A stretch of DNA of 25,923 nucleotides from Monoraphidium neglectum (taxonomy: Eukaryota > Chlorophyta > Chlorophyceae > Sphaeropleales > Selenastraceae), in assembly GCF_000611645.1 (NCBI RefSeq), contig NW_014013354.1, forward strand, positions 7,548 through 33,470, read 5' to 3'. Both the position numbers and the translations under genes were made by a program. The notes below the pieces were generated by a model. It did no database searches. It saw nothing but the letters and a program-made list of their open reading frames with translations, and had not been told where the DNA came from. Shown one piece after another: positions 12,767 through 23,814 of this stretch; the first letter of the stretch is position 1, and every line of letters begins with the position of its first letter.

Positions 12767-15700
12767 ATGGCGTTGTGGCCCCAGCGGTTGCAGCCGTGTC
12801 CGCATCACATGGCGCTGCTGCTGCTGCTCCTGGCGACCGCCGCCCCGCACGCCCTGGCCAAGGCCGTGCCGCTCAGCAGCAGTGTGATGATCTTCAGCAA
12901 CGAAGACTTTGACACCCGCTGCCCCCAGCTTCTGCAGGCTGCAGCCACTCATGGCAGCAACTCGGTCAACATCGTGAGTGCACCCTGCGGTGCCCAAACA
13001 TGCGCGTTGCTTTGGGTGACATCGCGTTTGGATGGCAAGCACGCGTGTCATGACATTCTGCTTGACCGGGCATCAAAAATGACCGCCTTGCACAAATCTA
13101 GGTGCCCACGTTCTATTGGATTGACGACCGCTTCCGGGAGCTGCCTCGGACGTGCAACCCTGACGGCTGGGCCGCCAGCAGCAAAGTGGACTCCTACTGC
13201 TACTGTGCGCAAGCAGGGGTTGCTTGCGATGCGCAAACAAGGACTTATCACATCTCTTTGAATTGCTGAAGCCGTGTCTGCAAGTCCCCCTAGCTGCACC
13301 CACCGCGCAAGGTCACGCCGACGTGTGTCGCACCGACTGCAAATCCTGCCCGCGTGCTCACGCCAAACCCTCAGATCAGGCGGGCAAAGAGGGCTGCCAG
13401 CCTTGGACCAAGAAGGCAGTCGCCGAGGCCACGCGCGGCTTTGCGTCCTGCCTGACCCTGGCCTTTGACCTGTTTGACGAGGTCCTGATCTCGCCCCACC
13501 TGGATGATGGCACGCGGACCAGCCACTGGTGAGCGGTGGTCGGGGGGCGGCGGAAGGGTGGTCGGAGGGTGGTCGGAGGGTGGTCATGGCGCCCTTTGCA
13601 CGTAAGATGAAGATAGGCTTGAGCCTGGCAACTGCAACTGGAGGCAGAAAGTGCTGCTGTGCATTCCCGTTTCTAAAATGGAGAAGCACACGGCCACCCC
13701 GGCCTGCACCATGCCCTTTGTGGATCAACCTTACCCTCCCACCGCGCCCATATTGCCAACACAGGCGCAACATGCTGATCTTTGACCCCCTGTCTCCTGA
13801 CGTGAACGGCTTCAGCTACTATGACATCATGATCCGCCCCATCACCAGGGCCGCCACGTCAGCGTTGTCGCAGAAACGGGCGGGGCACAAGGCGAAGACC
13901 TTCTGGTTCGCCATGCAGGGCGAGGTGAGCGCCAAGAGTCGAGGGCGGAGCCGGGGCTGAGGGCGAGGGCGGGGCGGGGTGGGGAGGGGTCGTGTAAGGG
14001 GCTTGTGGCGGCCGGAGCCACAGCCCAATGCACAGCTGCCACTGAGCGCGTCCTTCGAGCTGGTGTTAAGCTGGCACCTTGCCTGGACCGATGCTTCTCC
14101 AAAGCCTGGCCCCCCTGCAGCGCCTCCATCCCTAGATTTAGCGGATCGCTTGACGCCAGCACCACACACGGTGCAACAACCACCTTGGTTTCACGCCCGT
14201 CACTCTCCACTCCTCCCCACGCCGCCTGCCTGACACGCCCCCCCTCGCAGATGGGCGGCACCGTGTTCCACCACCCCCAGAGCTACATCACCATCGCTAG
14301 CATGATCCGCGCTGACCTCAAGCGCGTCTCCGCGACTGTCCTCGTCGGCGTGCTGCTCAACCACGCCTACCTGCCGGGCGTCGTGAACCGCGGCCCCGAC
14401 GCGCCACCGTTCCCGCTGCCGGGCACGCCGCTCGCGCCGCTGTCGGGCGGGTGGGGGCCGCTGCTGCCGTTTGACGAGTGGCCGGGATCGGCGCGGATCG
14501 CAGCTGGACTGCCGGCGGCGCGGGTGCTGCTGCGCAGCGTTGTTGACTTCATGGTGAGCTGAGGCTGGGGCGGCGCAGTTGGCTTGGGGGTGCAAGCGGG
14601 AGTGTGCGGGCCGTGATGCTGCCCGCTTGCACGTGCTCAGCGCGTTCACGCGCCTGCCGATGATGGTGCGTCTCTTTGGGGGAGCGTATTTTGCTCCTGC
14701 CACCTGACTGAGGGCCACCCGGCATGCATCTTGTTCAAAGCACACCCACTTTGAAACCCCCATTCTGCCTAGCCCCCCAACACCGCAGGCTCCGGCCCNN
14801 NNNNNNNNNNNNNNNNNNNNNNNNNNNNNNNNNNNNNNNNNNNNNNNNNNNNNNNNNNNNNNNNNNNNNNNNNNNNNNNNNNNNNNNNNNNNNNNNNNNN
14901 NNNNNNNNNNNNNNNNNNNNNNNNNNNNNNNNNNNNNNNNNNNNNNNNNNNNNNNNNNNNNNNNNNNNNNNNNNNNNNNNNNNNNNNNNNNNNNNNNNNN
15001 NNNNNNNNNNNNNNNNNNNNNNNNNNNNNNNNNNNNNNNNNNNNNNNNNNNNNNNNNNNNNNNNNNNNNNNNNNNNNNNNNNNNNNNNNNNNNNNNNNNN
15101 NNNNNNNNNNNNNNNNNNNNNNNNNNNNNNNNNNNNNNNNNNNNNNNNNNNNNNNNNNNNNNNNNNNNNNNNNNNNNNNNNNNNNNNNNNNNNNNNNNNN
15201 NNNNNNNNNNNNNNNNNNNNNNNNNNNNNNNNNNNNNNNNNNNNNNNNNNNNNNNNNNNNNNNNNNNNNNNNNNNNNNNNNNNNNNNNNNNNNNNNNNNN
15301 NNNNNNNNNNNNNNNNNNNNNNNNNNNNNNNNNNNNNNNNNNNNNNNNNNNNNNNNNNNNNNNNNNNNNNNNNNNNNNNNNNNNNNNNNNNNNNNNNNNN
15401 NNNNNNNNNNNNNNNNNNNNNNNNNNNNNNNNNNNNNNNNNNNNNNNNNNNNNNNNNNNNNNNNNNNNNNNNNNNNNNNNNNNNNNNNNNNNNNNNNNNN
15501 NNNNNNNNNNNNNNNNNNNNNNNNNNNNNNNNNNNNNNNNNNNNNNNNNNNNNNNNNNNNNNNNNNNNNNNNNNNNNNNNNNNNNNNNNNNNNNNNNNNN
15601 NNNNNNNNNNNNNNNNNNNNNNNNNNNNNNNNNNNNNNNNNNNNNNNNNNNNNNNNNNNNNNNNNNNNNNNNNNNNNNNNNNNNNNNNNNNNNNNNNNNN

Positions 15701-16934
15701 NNNNNNNNNNNNNNNNNNNNNNNNNNNNNNNNNNNNNNNNNNNNNNNNNNNNNNNNGCCCCCTGCCCCCCTGCACCCCCCCCCCCGGGATGATGACTCAG
15801 GGCATCTCCAACTACAACCGCGCCCCGGCTGACGTCACCGTCGACGACATGGAGAACGCGGTGGCAAAGTACGACGCTGAGCTGGCGGCCATGGGCATCA
15901 ACTTCCTGGATGTTTTGAAGTCGGGCAAAAAGTTCATCTACAACGAGGTGGCTATCGGCGGCGGCGTCAGCGAGTGCGGCAACGTCAGCGCAACCGAGCC
16001 GTGGCAGGTGGGCCGCCAGCCGCACAGCCGACAGAGCCTCAGAGGCCCTTGCTGAACACGCGGTTCCATGCACTGCGAGGCCGGCCCCTCGCGCGCACCT
16101 CCTGCGCAAGGGTTTTCTGCTGGCACTCTGCTCGCACGCCCGTGCACTGCGGGGCAAACCTTGCTGCTCGTCGCTCCGGCGCTGCTGTTGCCCCTCCAGG
16201 TGGGGCGGTACCCCTGGATGGGCATATTCAGCGGGTACAAAAAGGCGCTGGACCCCTTCAAGACGTTCATGCCGTCGGACGCAGACGTGCCTGCCCGCAG
16301 CTACATGCGCAGCTGGTGGGTCGCGCGTTGGGCAGCCTTGCTGCTGGCCCCTGCCGAGCCGCCGTTGAAAAAGATGCCTCTGCTGCCTGTACGAACTGCC
16401 TGCACCAACAGCAAGCCCATGACTGGCATTGATGCACGGCATCTCACTCACTACTCACATTCAAAGACCAAGCTGAGTAGTGGCCCCTCTCGCACACTGA
16501 TGCAGGTACTCGTCACTACTGAAGGTGCTTGCCCAGGGCGGAGTCAAGTACCCAGTGTCGGGTTCCTACATATGGTGGGTGGCGCAGGAACCTGGTGCGC
16601 CCTGCGGACGGCATTTCAAAAGATAAACAGAGCACCTTGGTCCAATCGCCGCCGAGTGCTTGTGTCGTGCAAGCTAGCCGGTGGACGTGCAGACCCCCGA
16701 GAGGGCGCAAAGCCCCAGGTGGCAGGGTCGTAGGCGCCGCAGGATCCCGTGCTGAACGCTGCCTGCCACCCCTCCACCTCCTACCCCCTGCCGCGCCCCA
16801 GGAACTGCGCCTCATGGGACGTGCAGGGCATCTTTACGCGCAGCGGCGAGGGCAGCTACGCGGACCCGCTCACCGTCGACCGCATCCAGAAGCACAACGC
16901 CGCCGCCGCCGCCGAGGCCAAGCGCGGCGCGTGA
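12767..16934 (+). CDS. Secreted TIM-barrel glycoside-hydrolase-like protein (GH113-like)
   Basis: Nine exons: 12767-12973, 13102-13204, 13294-13528 (or from 13312), 13765-13924, 14251-14553, 15801-16007, 16200-16315, 16506-16574 and 16802-16934, for about 504-510 residues. All phases agree. The N-terminus carries a signal peptide (MALLLLLLATAAPHALAKA); a second ATG at 12809 could equally be the start. NSVNIVPTFYWID fits an early strand of a TIM barrel; SPHLDDG and FWFAMQGEMGG follow, the latter placing a candidate acid/base Glu at a strand end. VDFM|GISNY spans the intron that holds the assembly gap. KFIYNEVAIGGG gives a candidate nucleophile Glu, and YIWNCASWDVQGI closes the barrel. This layout resembles clan GH-A, GH113-like proteins. 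A Cys-rich segment near residues 90-115 could form disulfides. Expected role: hydrolysis of a cell-wall or extracellular polysaccharide. Substrate is unknown and the family assignment is from motif order only. Confidence 0.68.
14799..15756. other. Assembly gap (958 N)
   Basis: The sequence is unknown here. Flanking exons end in phase 0 (VVDFM at 14553) and restart in phase 0 after CTCAG (GISNY at 15801). Together they form VDFMGISNY, which reads as an uninterrupted barrel strand. The gap is therefore inferred to lie inside one intron. Open frames reported across the N run have no meaning. Confidence 0.95.
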
Positions 16935-17151
16935 CGCTGAGGCGACGGCGCGGCGCGGCAGCCGCTCGCCCTGCATGCTGCAATTATAGCTGCAAAACGT
17001 GACCGCTGCATTGGAGGCGGTGTGATTGATCTCTTTGTGAGTTGTTGGTTTTGTGCATCATCAGAGTCACCACTGCACTCTAAGCCCTGACAGTTTGTGA
17101 CGTGTTGCCCAGACTTGGCTGGCTTCTCTCTAAAGCACGCGTGTTTGATTG

Positions 17152-17156
17152 TTACA
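17152..17156 (-). promoter_or_regulatory. TGTAA poly(A) signal candidate for the OPR gene
   Basis: TTACA on the plus strand reads TGTAA on the minus strand, about 390 nt past the OPR stop codon at 17546. Algal 3'UTRs of this length are common. Confidence 0.45.
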
Positions 17157-17291
17157 ACTGACACAGCATCGTGGCTACATGAAAGCAGCATTCACTTCTT
17201 CTCAAGTGCCCCGGCTGGAGGCTGGAGTGCAGATACACACAGTCAGCTGCGCAATGGCTGCCTAGTGCCTCGGGAACAAAGAAAAGTTCTG

Positions 17292-17310
17292 GGTCACTTT
17301 TTCAGTGACC
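17292..17310. other. 7-bp hairpin in convergent 3' region
   Basis: GGTCACT (17292-17298) and AGTGACC (17304-17310) are exact reverse complements around a 5-nt loop, TTTTC. Repeated GGTGAC words follow to 17335. It may affect 3' end formation of either neighbour, but no function is shown. Confidence 0.75.
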
Positions 17311-17545
17311 AGCGGGTGACAGGTGACGGGTGACATGCACGATATGTGAGAGTGCATGCGTGCAAGAGAAATCGTTGCCATGTACAATGAGAAACAACGC
17401 GCATGACAGACCAGGCTGCAAACATGAACGCAGCCTGAGCCCATACACGACTAGGAGGAGCCAATTTCGAGGGACCACAAGCAAGGCAGGGCACGCGTGC
17501 CGCCGGTGCGAATCGGATCGCAGCCGCAGAGCGCGCCACGCGCCC

Positions 17546-18605
17546 TCACCCCTGGCCAAAGCCGTACATGGCGGCCGCGACCTGCAGAGCCTGATGCTGC
17601 CACACCTCACAGGCCTCGTCGCCGCCGCACTCGCCCTCCTCCTGCCGCCGCGTCAGCTCCCGCTGCGCCGCCGCGACCCAGGCCGGCCCCGGCGTATGGC
17701 CCAGCCGGCAGAGCCCGGTCAGCACCGACGCGAGTTCTGTCACGCTCAGCACGCGCAGCGCGCCCGGCCCCAGCGCGGCGCACGCAGCTTCCAGCCAGCT
17801 GCTGCCGACCCAGCCGCCGTCTATGCGCGACAGGTGGTGCACCATGGCCGCCACGCGGCGCGGCGGCCACGCGCCTGCCTCTCCCACTTCTGAGCCCGCG
17901 TCAGCGGCCGAAATCATGTATGGGGCCGTCGCCGCTGCGAGCGCCTCGAGCCACCCGGTAGCGCCGCTCGGCGCGGCGCCGAGCTCGGCGAACGAGCGCA
18001 GCACCGAAGGCAGCGCGTCCGGCGCACGCGCTGCCAGCGCCGGCAGCGCGGGCGCGAGCGCTCCGAGCCACGCGGCGTCCAGCCAGGCCGCGCCCGGGCG
18101 GTGGCCCAGTCGCGCGAGGGCGTGCAGTGTCAGCGCCGTGTCACGGGCCTCGGAGAGAGCGGCGTCTTCTCCGCGGCGCGTTGCGGCGCCGCGGCGCGCC
18201 AGCGACGCCAGCCGCCTGCGCTGGCCGTCCAGGACTGCATCAACCAACTCGACTACGCCCTCCGGCAGCCGCCCGGCCCCGCTACGCCGAGGCCCCGGCC
18301 GGCGGCCGTGCGCATCGCCGCCGCCGCCGGCGCCGCTGTCCTGGCTTGCGGCCGCGGCGCCCCGGCGCGCCCCGGGCACGCCGCTGTACAAGCGCGCCAG
18401 CGCCCGCAGCGCCGTCGCCGCGTCGGCGCCGCGCATGGCCCCGGCCGACCCGGCGGCTGCCGGCAGCAGCGCGCGCGCCAGGCGGGGGCCGGGCCTCAGG
18501 CCCAGCTTTGAGAGGGACCAAAGCAGCAGCGCCGCGTCCCCAGGCGCCAGTGCGCCGCTAGCTTGGCCACCGCTCCACACCCCATGCTTCTGCCGCCTCT
18601 GCTCT

Positions 18606-18660
<55 letters not shown>

Positions 18661-21224
18661 CATGCTGTTGCTCCTGCTGCTGCTGCACGGTCGGCCCGTC
18701 CTCCTGTTGACCAGCCACATCCTCCGCGCCCGCACCAGCCCCCTCCTGCTCTTGCCCGCGCCGGCGCCGGCGCTGCCCGTCACCCACTACCACGGGCGGC
18801 CGGCCCGTAATCTGGATGACAACAGCCACCTCCAAATCTGCCAGCCACGCGCGGCCCGGGGCCAGCCCCAGGCGTGCGCAGCCGACCATAACCGCCGCCA
18901 GCTCCCTAGCCGACGCCCCTGCCAGCGCGCCGCGCGCCCCGTCCAGGACCGCGCCCCACGAGGCGGCGGCGGCGGCGGCGGCGGCGCCGCCGCCGTCGCC
19001 CTCTGGTGTAGGCTGCGCTTCGGCCGGGCCCGCCTGGCCATCGCCCTTTGACGGCTGCATGCCGCCGAGCCCGACCAGGACCATCCCCAGCTCGCCTGCA
19101 GAGAAGCTGCCTGCCAGCCCGACGCACGCGTCCCGCAGCGCGTCGCGCCACGCGCGCGGCACGGCGGCGCCGGCCCGTCCCAGGCCCCACGCGAGCGCCG
19201 CCAACTCCTGTGCAGAAAACCCCGCCCTGCCGGCGCCGCCGCCGCCGCCGGCGTTGCCACCGGCGTCCAGCTGCCACCGCAGAACCGCGCCGCTGCTCTC
19301 GACGGCGGCGCCGAGCACGGCCGCCGCGGCCGCGCGGCCCATCCGCGGCTGCAGGCGGCCGAGGGCCCAAGTTATCATGGCAAGCGCCTGGGGGTCTGCT
19401 GCGTGCAGCGCCGCAGCCAGAGCCGGCGCCGCCGCCGCCCACCAGTGCGGCCCGGGGTCGAGGCCGAGCCGCGCCATCGAGTGCAGCGCGCACCCGAACG
19501 CCCGCGGGCCCGCGGCTGGCAGCAGCTCGGCGGAGCGCGCGAGCAGCGCCGCGCGGAGTGGCGGGGGCGGGCGCAGGTTGAGGCGCGCGAGGGACAGCCA
19601 CGCCTGGGTGACGTCAGCAACGCCGGCTTTTGGCAGCACCTGCAATTAAGGGCCAAAAGTTGTGGGGGCTTGAGCAGCATGCTGGGGCCCATTGAGGGGC
19701 CGGGCACGCCCTTCTGCACCGTCCACACCCAGGCGGCGTGGTGAGCAGCCGGCGCCGAGGGGGATCCCTTCCGATTCGAGACCCCAGGCGAGGCGAATCT
19801 TGCGGGCCCCAGCGCCCCGTGCGATGCCTGCTACCCTGTCAGCCCAGCCGGCCGCCCCTGCAAAGCGCCACCACCCCAGCCGCCCGACCCACCTCCGAAA
19901 GCCGGTGGGTGCAGCGCGCCAGGCCTGAGGCGTCCAGCCGCGACGCAAGCGGCGCCCCACACGACACCCGGCCGCTGCTGCTGCTGCCGCGCCCGTCCCG
20001 CTCTATGACAGCGATTGCAGACAACGCCCAGAGCAGCATGCACACCTCTCGCGCCCCCGCCGTGCGCAGCGGGGGGCTGCTGAGCACAGCGTCTACCCAG
20101 GCGTCGCTGGGGACGCGCCGCAGCCGCGCCATGCCCCACATGGCGCCCGCCGCCTCGCGCGGCGCCATGCGCGCCGCCGCGGGCAGCGTCGCCACCTCAA
20201 ACTCCTCAAACCACCGCGCCGGCAGGCGGCCCCCGAGCCCCATCGCCGCCGCCGCCCACAGCGTGTTGGACGCCTCCTGCGGCCGCATGCCGCGCGCGTG
20301 CGCCGCGGCGGCGACGGCGAGCGCGGCGAGCGCGCCGGCCGCGGCGCGGCTGCTGTGCGGGGCGGCGCGCTGCAGCGACGCGTGCGCGTGCAGCATGTTG
20401 GCTACGCCGCGGGCGTCCAGCTCAGCCAGCCTGTCCGCAGCGCAGCAAACCAGGCTCGTCGCAAACTTGGCAAGCTCCGGCCTGTCGCACGCGGCGCTGC
20501 TGCTGCTACTTGATACCAAGCAAAGCGCATCGCTCCCCTCCAAGTGATCTGATTCCAGATCGCCGCCATCGTCCTCCTCTACTGAAGCCAAGCCGCCCCA
20601 TCCGCGCGCCTCCCGCCGGCGCCGCTGGTCGGCGGCCGCGATCCGCGCGAGCCGCGACGCGGCGGCGGTCACGTGCACGGCGTTGGTGTGCGGGTAGTAG
20701 TCGTGCCACACGCGCTGCAGCTCCTGCCACGTCGCGCACGCGCCGAGACGGCGCGTGAGCCACCGGGCGAAATCAACCGGCGCGCCGGCGGGCAGCGGTG
20801 CGGGCCCCAGCGCGTCCGCAGCGGGTTCCGCCGGGTCCAAGTGCCGCTGCAGCAGCTCTCGCGCGCGTAGCAGCGCCGCACCGCCGCCGTCGGAGGCCGT
20901 CGGGGCGGGCGAGGCGCGCGGCGCCGGCGGGGCGGCCGCGGAGGGCGGCCCGGCGACCGGCGGGGCGCTGGCGCTGCCTGCTGGCGCCGCACGGGGCGGT
21001 GTCATGTGCCGTAGGTTGCCACGGGCGTGCAGCGCCGGCTGTCGGCCTGCGTTTTGGTAGGGTGTGTCAGTAGCACGCCGTCGCTGGTGGCGGACCACCG
21101 CCCTGACTCCCAGACGCGGGCGCTTTTTGAGAGTTGCGCATGATGGTGGCACTGCGAAAAGCGGCGCGCCCAGCAGCAGCGCTCACCTGCGCGAGCCCTC
21201 CACGTCTCCCCAGCCGGATGCCAT
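17546..21224 (-). CDS. Octotricopeptide repeat (OPR) protein, probably organellar RNA-binding
   Basis: Model: 21224-21187, 21102-19893 and 19639-17546, about 1113 residues, phases consistent. The short first exon (MASGWGDVEGSR) is tentative; an in-frame ATG at 21005 is an alternative start. About fifteen degenerate 38-residue-type repeats are visible, with cores such as PQEASNTLWAAAAMGLG, PREAAGAMWGMARLRRVP, PQALAMITWALGRLQP, ARELAAVMVGCARLGLAP, GDAALLLWSLSKLGLRP, RDTALTLHALARLGHRP and TELASVLTGLCRLGHTP. These match the OPR consensus P..a...lwalarLg..P. OPR proteins, expanded in green algae, bind specific chloroplast or mitochondrial RNAs to stabilise them or activate translation. The Ala/Arg/Pro-rich N-terminus is compatible with a transit peptide. 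A 16-CAG tract and Gly/Ala inserts interrupt the repeats. The end is odd: the last repeat (VAAAMYGFGQG) stops mid-motif at a GG|GTGAGG donor-like site, so a further exon may be missing. No RAP domain was seen. Confidence 0.85.
18608..18655 (-). repeat. (CAG)16 tract in the OPR gene
   Basis: Sixteen uninterrupted CTG units on the plus strand encode polyglutamine in the OPR reading frame. Further interrupted Gln/His/Asp codons follow to about 18690. The tract lies in a linker between OPR repeats rather than inside one. The plus-strand polyleucine frame is antisense. Confidence 0.92.
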
Positions 21225-21537
21225 GGTCCTTTCGCTGATACGCTCATGGGCTCACTCCACGGCGCCAGGATGCTGGCGGGGTTTCGAAAGCAATCTATCT
21301 TGCCATCGGCACGGAGATCTCCTGCCTAAGACGCGTCCGTGAGGTATCAGGTGATGTTTTAATGAACGCCATTCCTTGAAGATAACTTTCGTATGTGTTG
21401 AAACGCAGTGCCTCCTGCACTCCGGGTGGTGTGGCTTGTCACGTCAGCAAACGGAACCACATAGGGGCGTCGAGCGGCCAAGTCAAACACATACAGGTTA
21501 AGCTCAGCTCTCCAAGCAACTTTCACCACACGGCACG
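21225..21537. promoter_or_regulatory. Divergent promoter region between OPR and Faf1-like genes
   Basis: This 313-bp region lies between two divergently oriented start codons, so it probably contains both promoters and 5'UTRs. It is less GC-rich than the coding DNA. No clear TATA box was found. If the OPR gene starts at 21005, the region would be longer. Confidence 0.45.
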
Positions 21538-23814
21538 ATGGGGAAGGTGCAGCGCACTCCAAACATGCAGAAACAACACGGAACAGACTCTGAAGAGGAA
21601 GCCCCTGGCAGCCAAGAGGCGCTAGCGATGGCTCTAGCGGCTCGTGGTGAGCTAATTATAATTGCTGCGCAGCAGCGTTGCTTTTGCCGCTCGCCATTGT
21701 CGTTCGCCGGCCGCCGGTGCTTGGCAGCACCGGCAGCACTGCTGCACTGCTGCGGCACAATAGCACAACCAGCGCCACAACGTCATGCTGGCCGCGTATC
21801 ACCACAGGCGAGGCCTTCATGACCATGTTTGATGACTACGATCCAGAGCGCGAGGCCAAGCGGCAGCGAAGGGCGCAGGCAGCGCAACAAAAGGAGCAGC
21901 GTCACCAGCAGCAGCAGCAGCTGCGGCAGCAGGAGCAGCAGCAGCAAGGGCAAAGGGACACTGGCGGCGGCAGCGGCCGAGCAGAAGCTGACCTGGATAG
22001 CCTCGCACAGAGCTCAGGCCGCGGCGGCCGCAGCGAAGGTGCGTCCCTGTACTGAGCCGCAGCGTGACTCTCGCTGTGTGCCTGAAACGCAGGTGCCCAA
22101 CAACCTGAAGAGCGCCCCCCTTACCCGGCGGCCCAGCGCCTGAGCGCTGCGCTCGTCCGGCAGTGGGGCAACTATTGAATTGGCTGCAACCCTTTTTCCG
22201 CCTGCTCGCCCCGCCGTGTGCCGCAGGGGATGCCGGCGGCGCCGCGGGCCCCGGGCCGTCCTCGATCGAGCAGCTGCTGAGCAGCGGCCGCAAGGGCCTC
22301 GGGGCCATCCGGCGCGGCGGCGCGGCCGCCGCGGGCAAGGGCAAGCGCGAGAGGCAGCAGCAGCAATCGCAGCAGCCGCAACAGCAGCAGCAGCAGCCCG
22401 CCTCCGCGCAGCGCGGGGCGGAGGCGGAGGCGGGGCGGCGGGCGCGCAAGGCTTTCATGTCGTCCAAGGCTGCAAAGGTCTTCGATGAGGAGGGGGTGGT
22501 GCTGGGCGGCGGCGGCGGGAGCGGTGGGGCCGGCGCGGGGGATGGCGAGGGCGACGTGTCCAAGGAGGACTTTCAGAGGATGGCCCGGGAGGTGGAGGCG
22601 CTGGGTGAGGCCCGGAGGGAGGGGTGCCCTTTTGGCGGTTGGGCGGGGGGAGGGGAGGGCAGGGGATGCTGGTGGTTATGATGGGGTGCCGTTTGCACGG
22701 CTGCCGCGTTCCGGCCCGTCGCGAGGGGGCGGGCCGCGGCAGCCCTTGCCTGCTGGGCGGCTTTGTGGGCCGCGCGGCGGCGCGCCGTCGCCACTGCCGC
22801 CGTCGGGGGTCCCCCCTGTATGAAGCCGCCCACCCTTCTGCCCCTGTGCCCGCCCGGCAGGCGCGACCGCCCTGGACAAGCGGTCCCTGAAGTCGTGGCG
22901 GGCCGCCATGCTGAAGCGAATCGGGGCGTCCGCAGAGAAGGCGCCCCACGCGCCGGCCCACATATTTCAGGGCATGGCCAAGGCGCGTGCCCCCCGCGCC
23001 GCCGCGCCGTCTCCCGCCGCCCGTCCCTTGCTGAGCAGCGCGCTGGCCGCCGCCGGAAGCGTCGACGCCTGGCCGCCGCTGGCCGCGAGCTTCGGCCGCT
23101 TGCCCCGCCAGTTTGGGTGCCCAGGTGCCTGCTGCTTGTTGCTCGGTGCACCACGGGGCGTGTGCTTGTTCGTCTCTGATGTTCCGCTGTGCAAGCCCCC
23201 TCCCCTTCACCAGCAACTTAATGCAACGCCCCAGTGGCTCCCAACCCCCTGGCTTAAGCACACGCACAAACACACATACACACACAAACCGATTGCCCAG
23301 GCGGCCAAGGAGCGCGAGCGCAAGGCGCTAGAGGAGGCCGTCGCCGCGGGCATGGCCAGCGTGAAGGGGCGCGGGAAGAAGCTGCGCGCTGCCGCGGGTG
23401 AGCCTGCCTCCTTGGCACTGCCGCCCGGGGTGGCCCTGGCCTGCTGGGCCCAGGATGGCGGACGGGGTGTCCTGACCAGTCGCATTCCTGCCTGGGTGCA
23501 GGAATGCTGTTTCCTTCTATCTGAAGCTGGATATTTGGTCCCCAACTGCAAATGTGAGTACCAACGTACGATGCGCCCCTCCTGTGCCCCTCCCCTGCCC
23601 GCCCGCAGCCAAGCAGCGCGACAAGGGCCTGATGGAGGCGGGCGGCGCCTTCAAGAACGGCGTGCTGCGCGCAGACCGGCTGATGCGGGACGAGAAGAGC
23701 CGCGGGGGCGGCGGTGGCGGCAGGGGTGGAGGGAGAGGCGGCGGCGGTGGTGGCGGGAGGGGCAGCGGAGGCGTCCGGAAGGGGGGCGGCAAGGGCGGCA
23801 AGAAGCGGCGGTGA
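21538..23814 (+). CDS. C1orf131/Faf1-like (DUF4602) ribosome-biogenesis protein
   Basis: Six exons: 21538-21646, 21808-22038, 22227-22604, 22861-22982, 23301-23397 and 23609-23814, for 380 residues with consistent phases. The N-terminal half is low complexity: an acidic DSEEE patch, FDDYDPEREAKRQRR, and Gln-rich and Gly-rich runs. The conserved part is the C-terminal half: SKEDFQRMAREVEALG, then SWRAAMLKRIGA with a following Lys/Pro segment, then a charged helix AKERERKALEEAV, then GLMEAGGAFKNGVLRADRL. This order matches the human C1orf131 family (FG.tG, ERAIMLGA, then GKFKNGTL), whose yeast counterpart is Faf1. Those proteins belong to the nucleolar small-subunit processome and help 18S rRNA maturation. 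The tail is Gly/Arg-rich and ends KKRR, which suits nucleolar targeting. The intron at 22983-23300 seems to use a GC donor. A small extra exon near 22093 is possible. Assignment is by motif order. Confidence 0.72.
23258..23289. repeat. CA-rich tract next to a splice acceptor
   Basis: CACACGCACAAACACACATA and further CA units end about 11 bp before the acceptor GCCCAG|GCGG of the fifth Faf1-like exon. It serves in place of a uridine-rich pyrimidine tract in this intron. Confidence 0.75.

Larger units (their letters stand above)
16935..17545. other. Convergent 3' regions of hydrolase and OPR genes
   Basis: This 611-bp stretch lies between two converging stop codons. It should contain both 3'UTRs, and possibly one more exon of the OPR gene. 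A TGTAA for the minus strand occurs at 17152-17156. No TGTAA was found for the plus-strand hydrolase gene. A perfect 7-bp hairpin lies at 17292-17310. Confidence 0.6.

Noticed and set aside
14724..16451. Long frames on both strands through the N run
   Set aside because: Unknown bases cannot contain stops, so these frames are artefacts of the gap.
18563..19051. Polyleucine plus-strand frame
   Set aside because: It is the complement of the (CAG)16 tract and OPR coding sequence.
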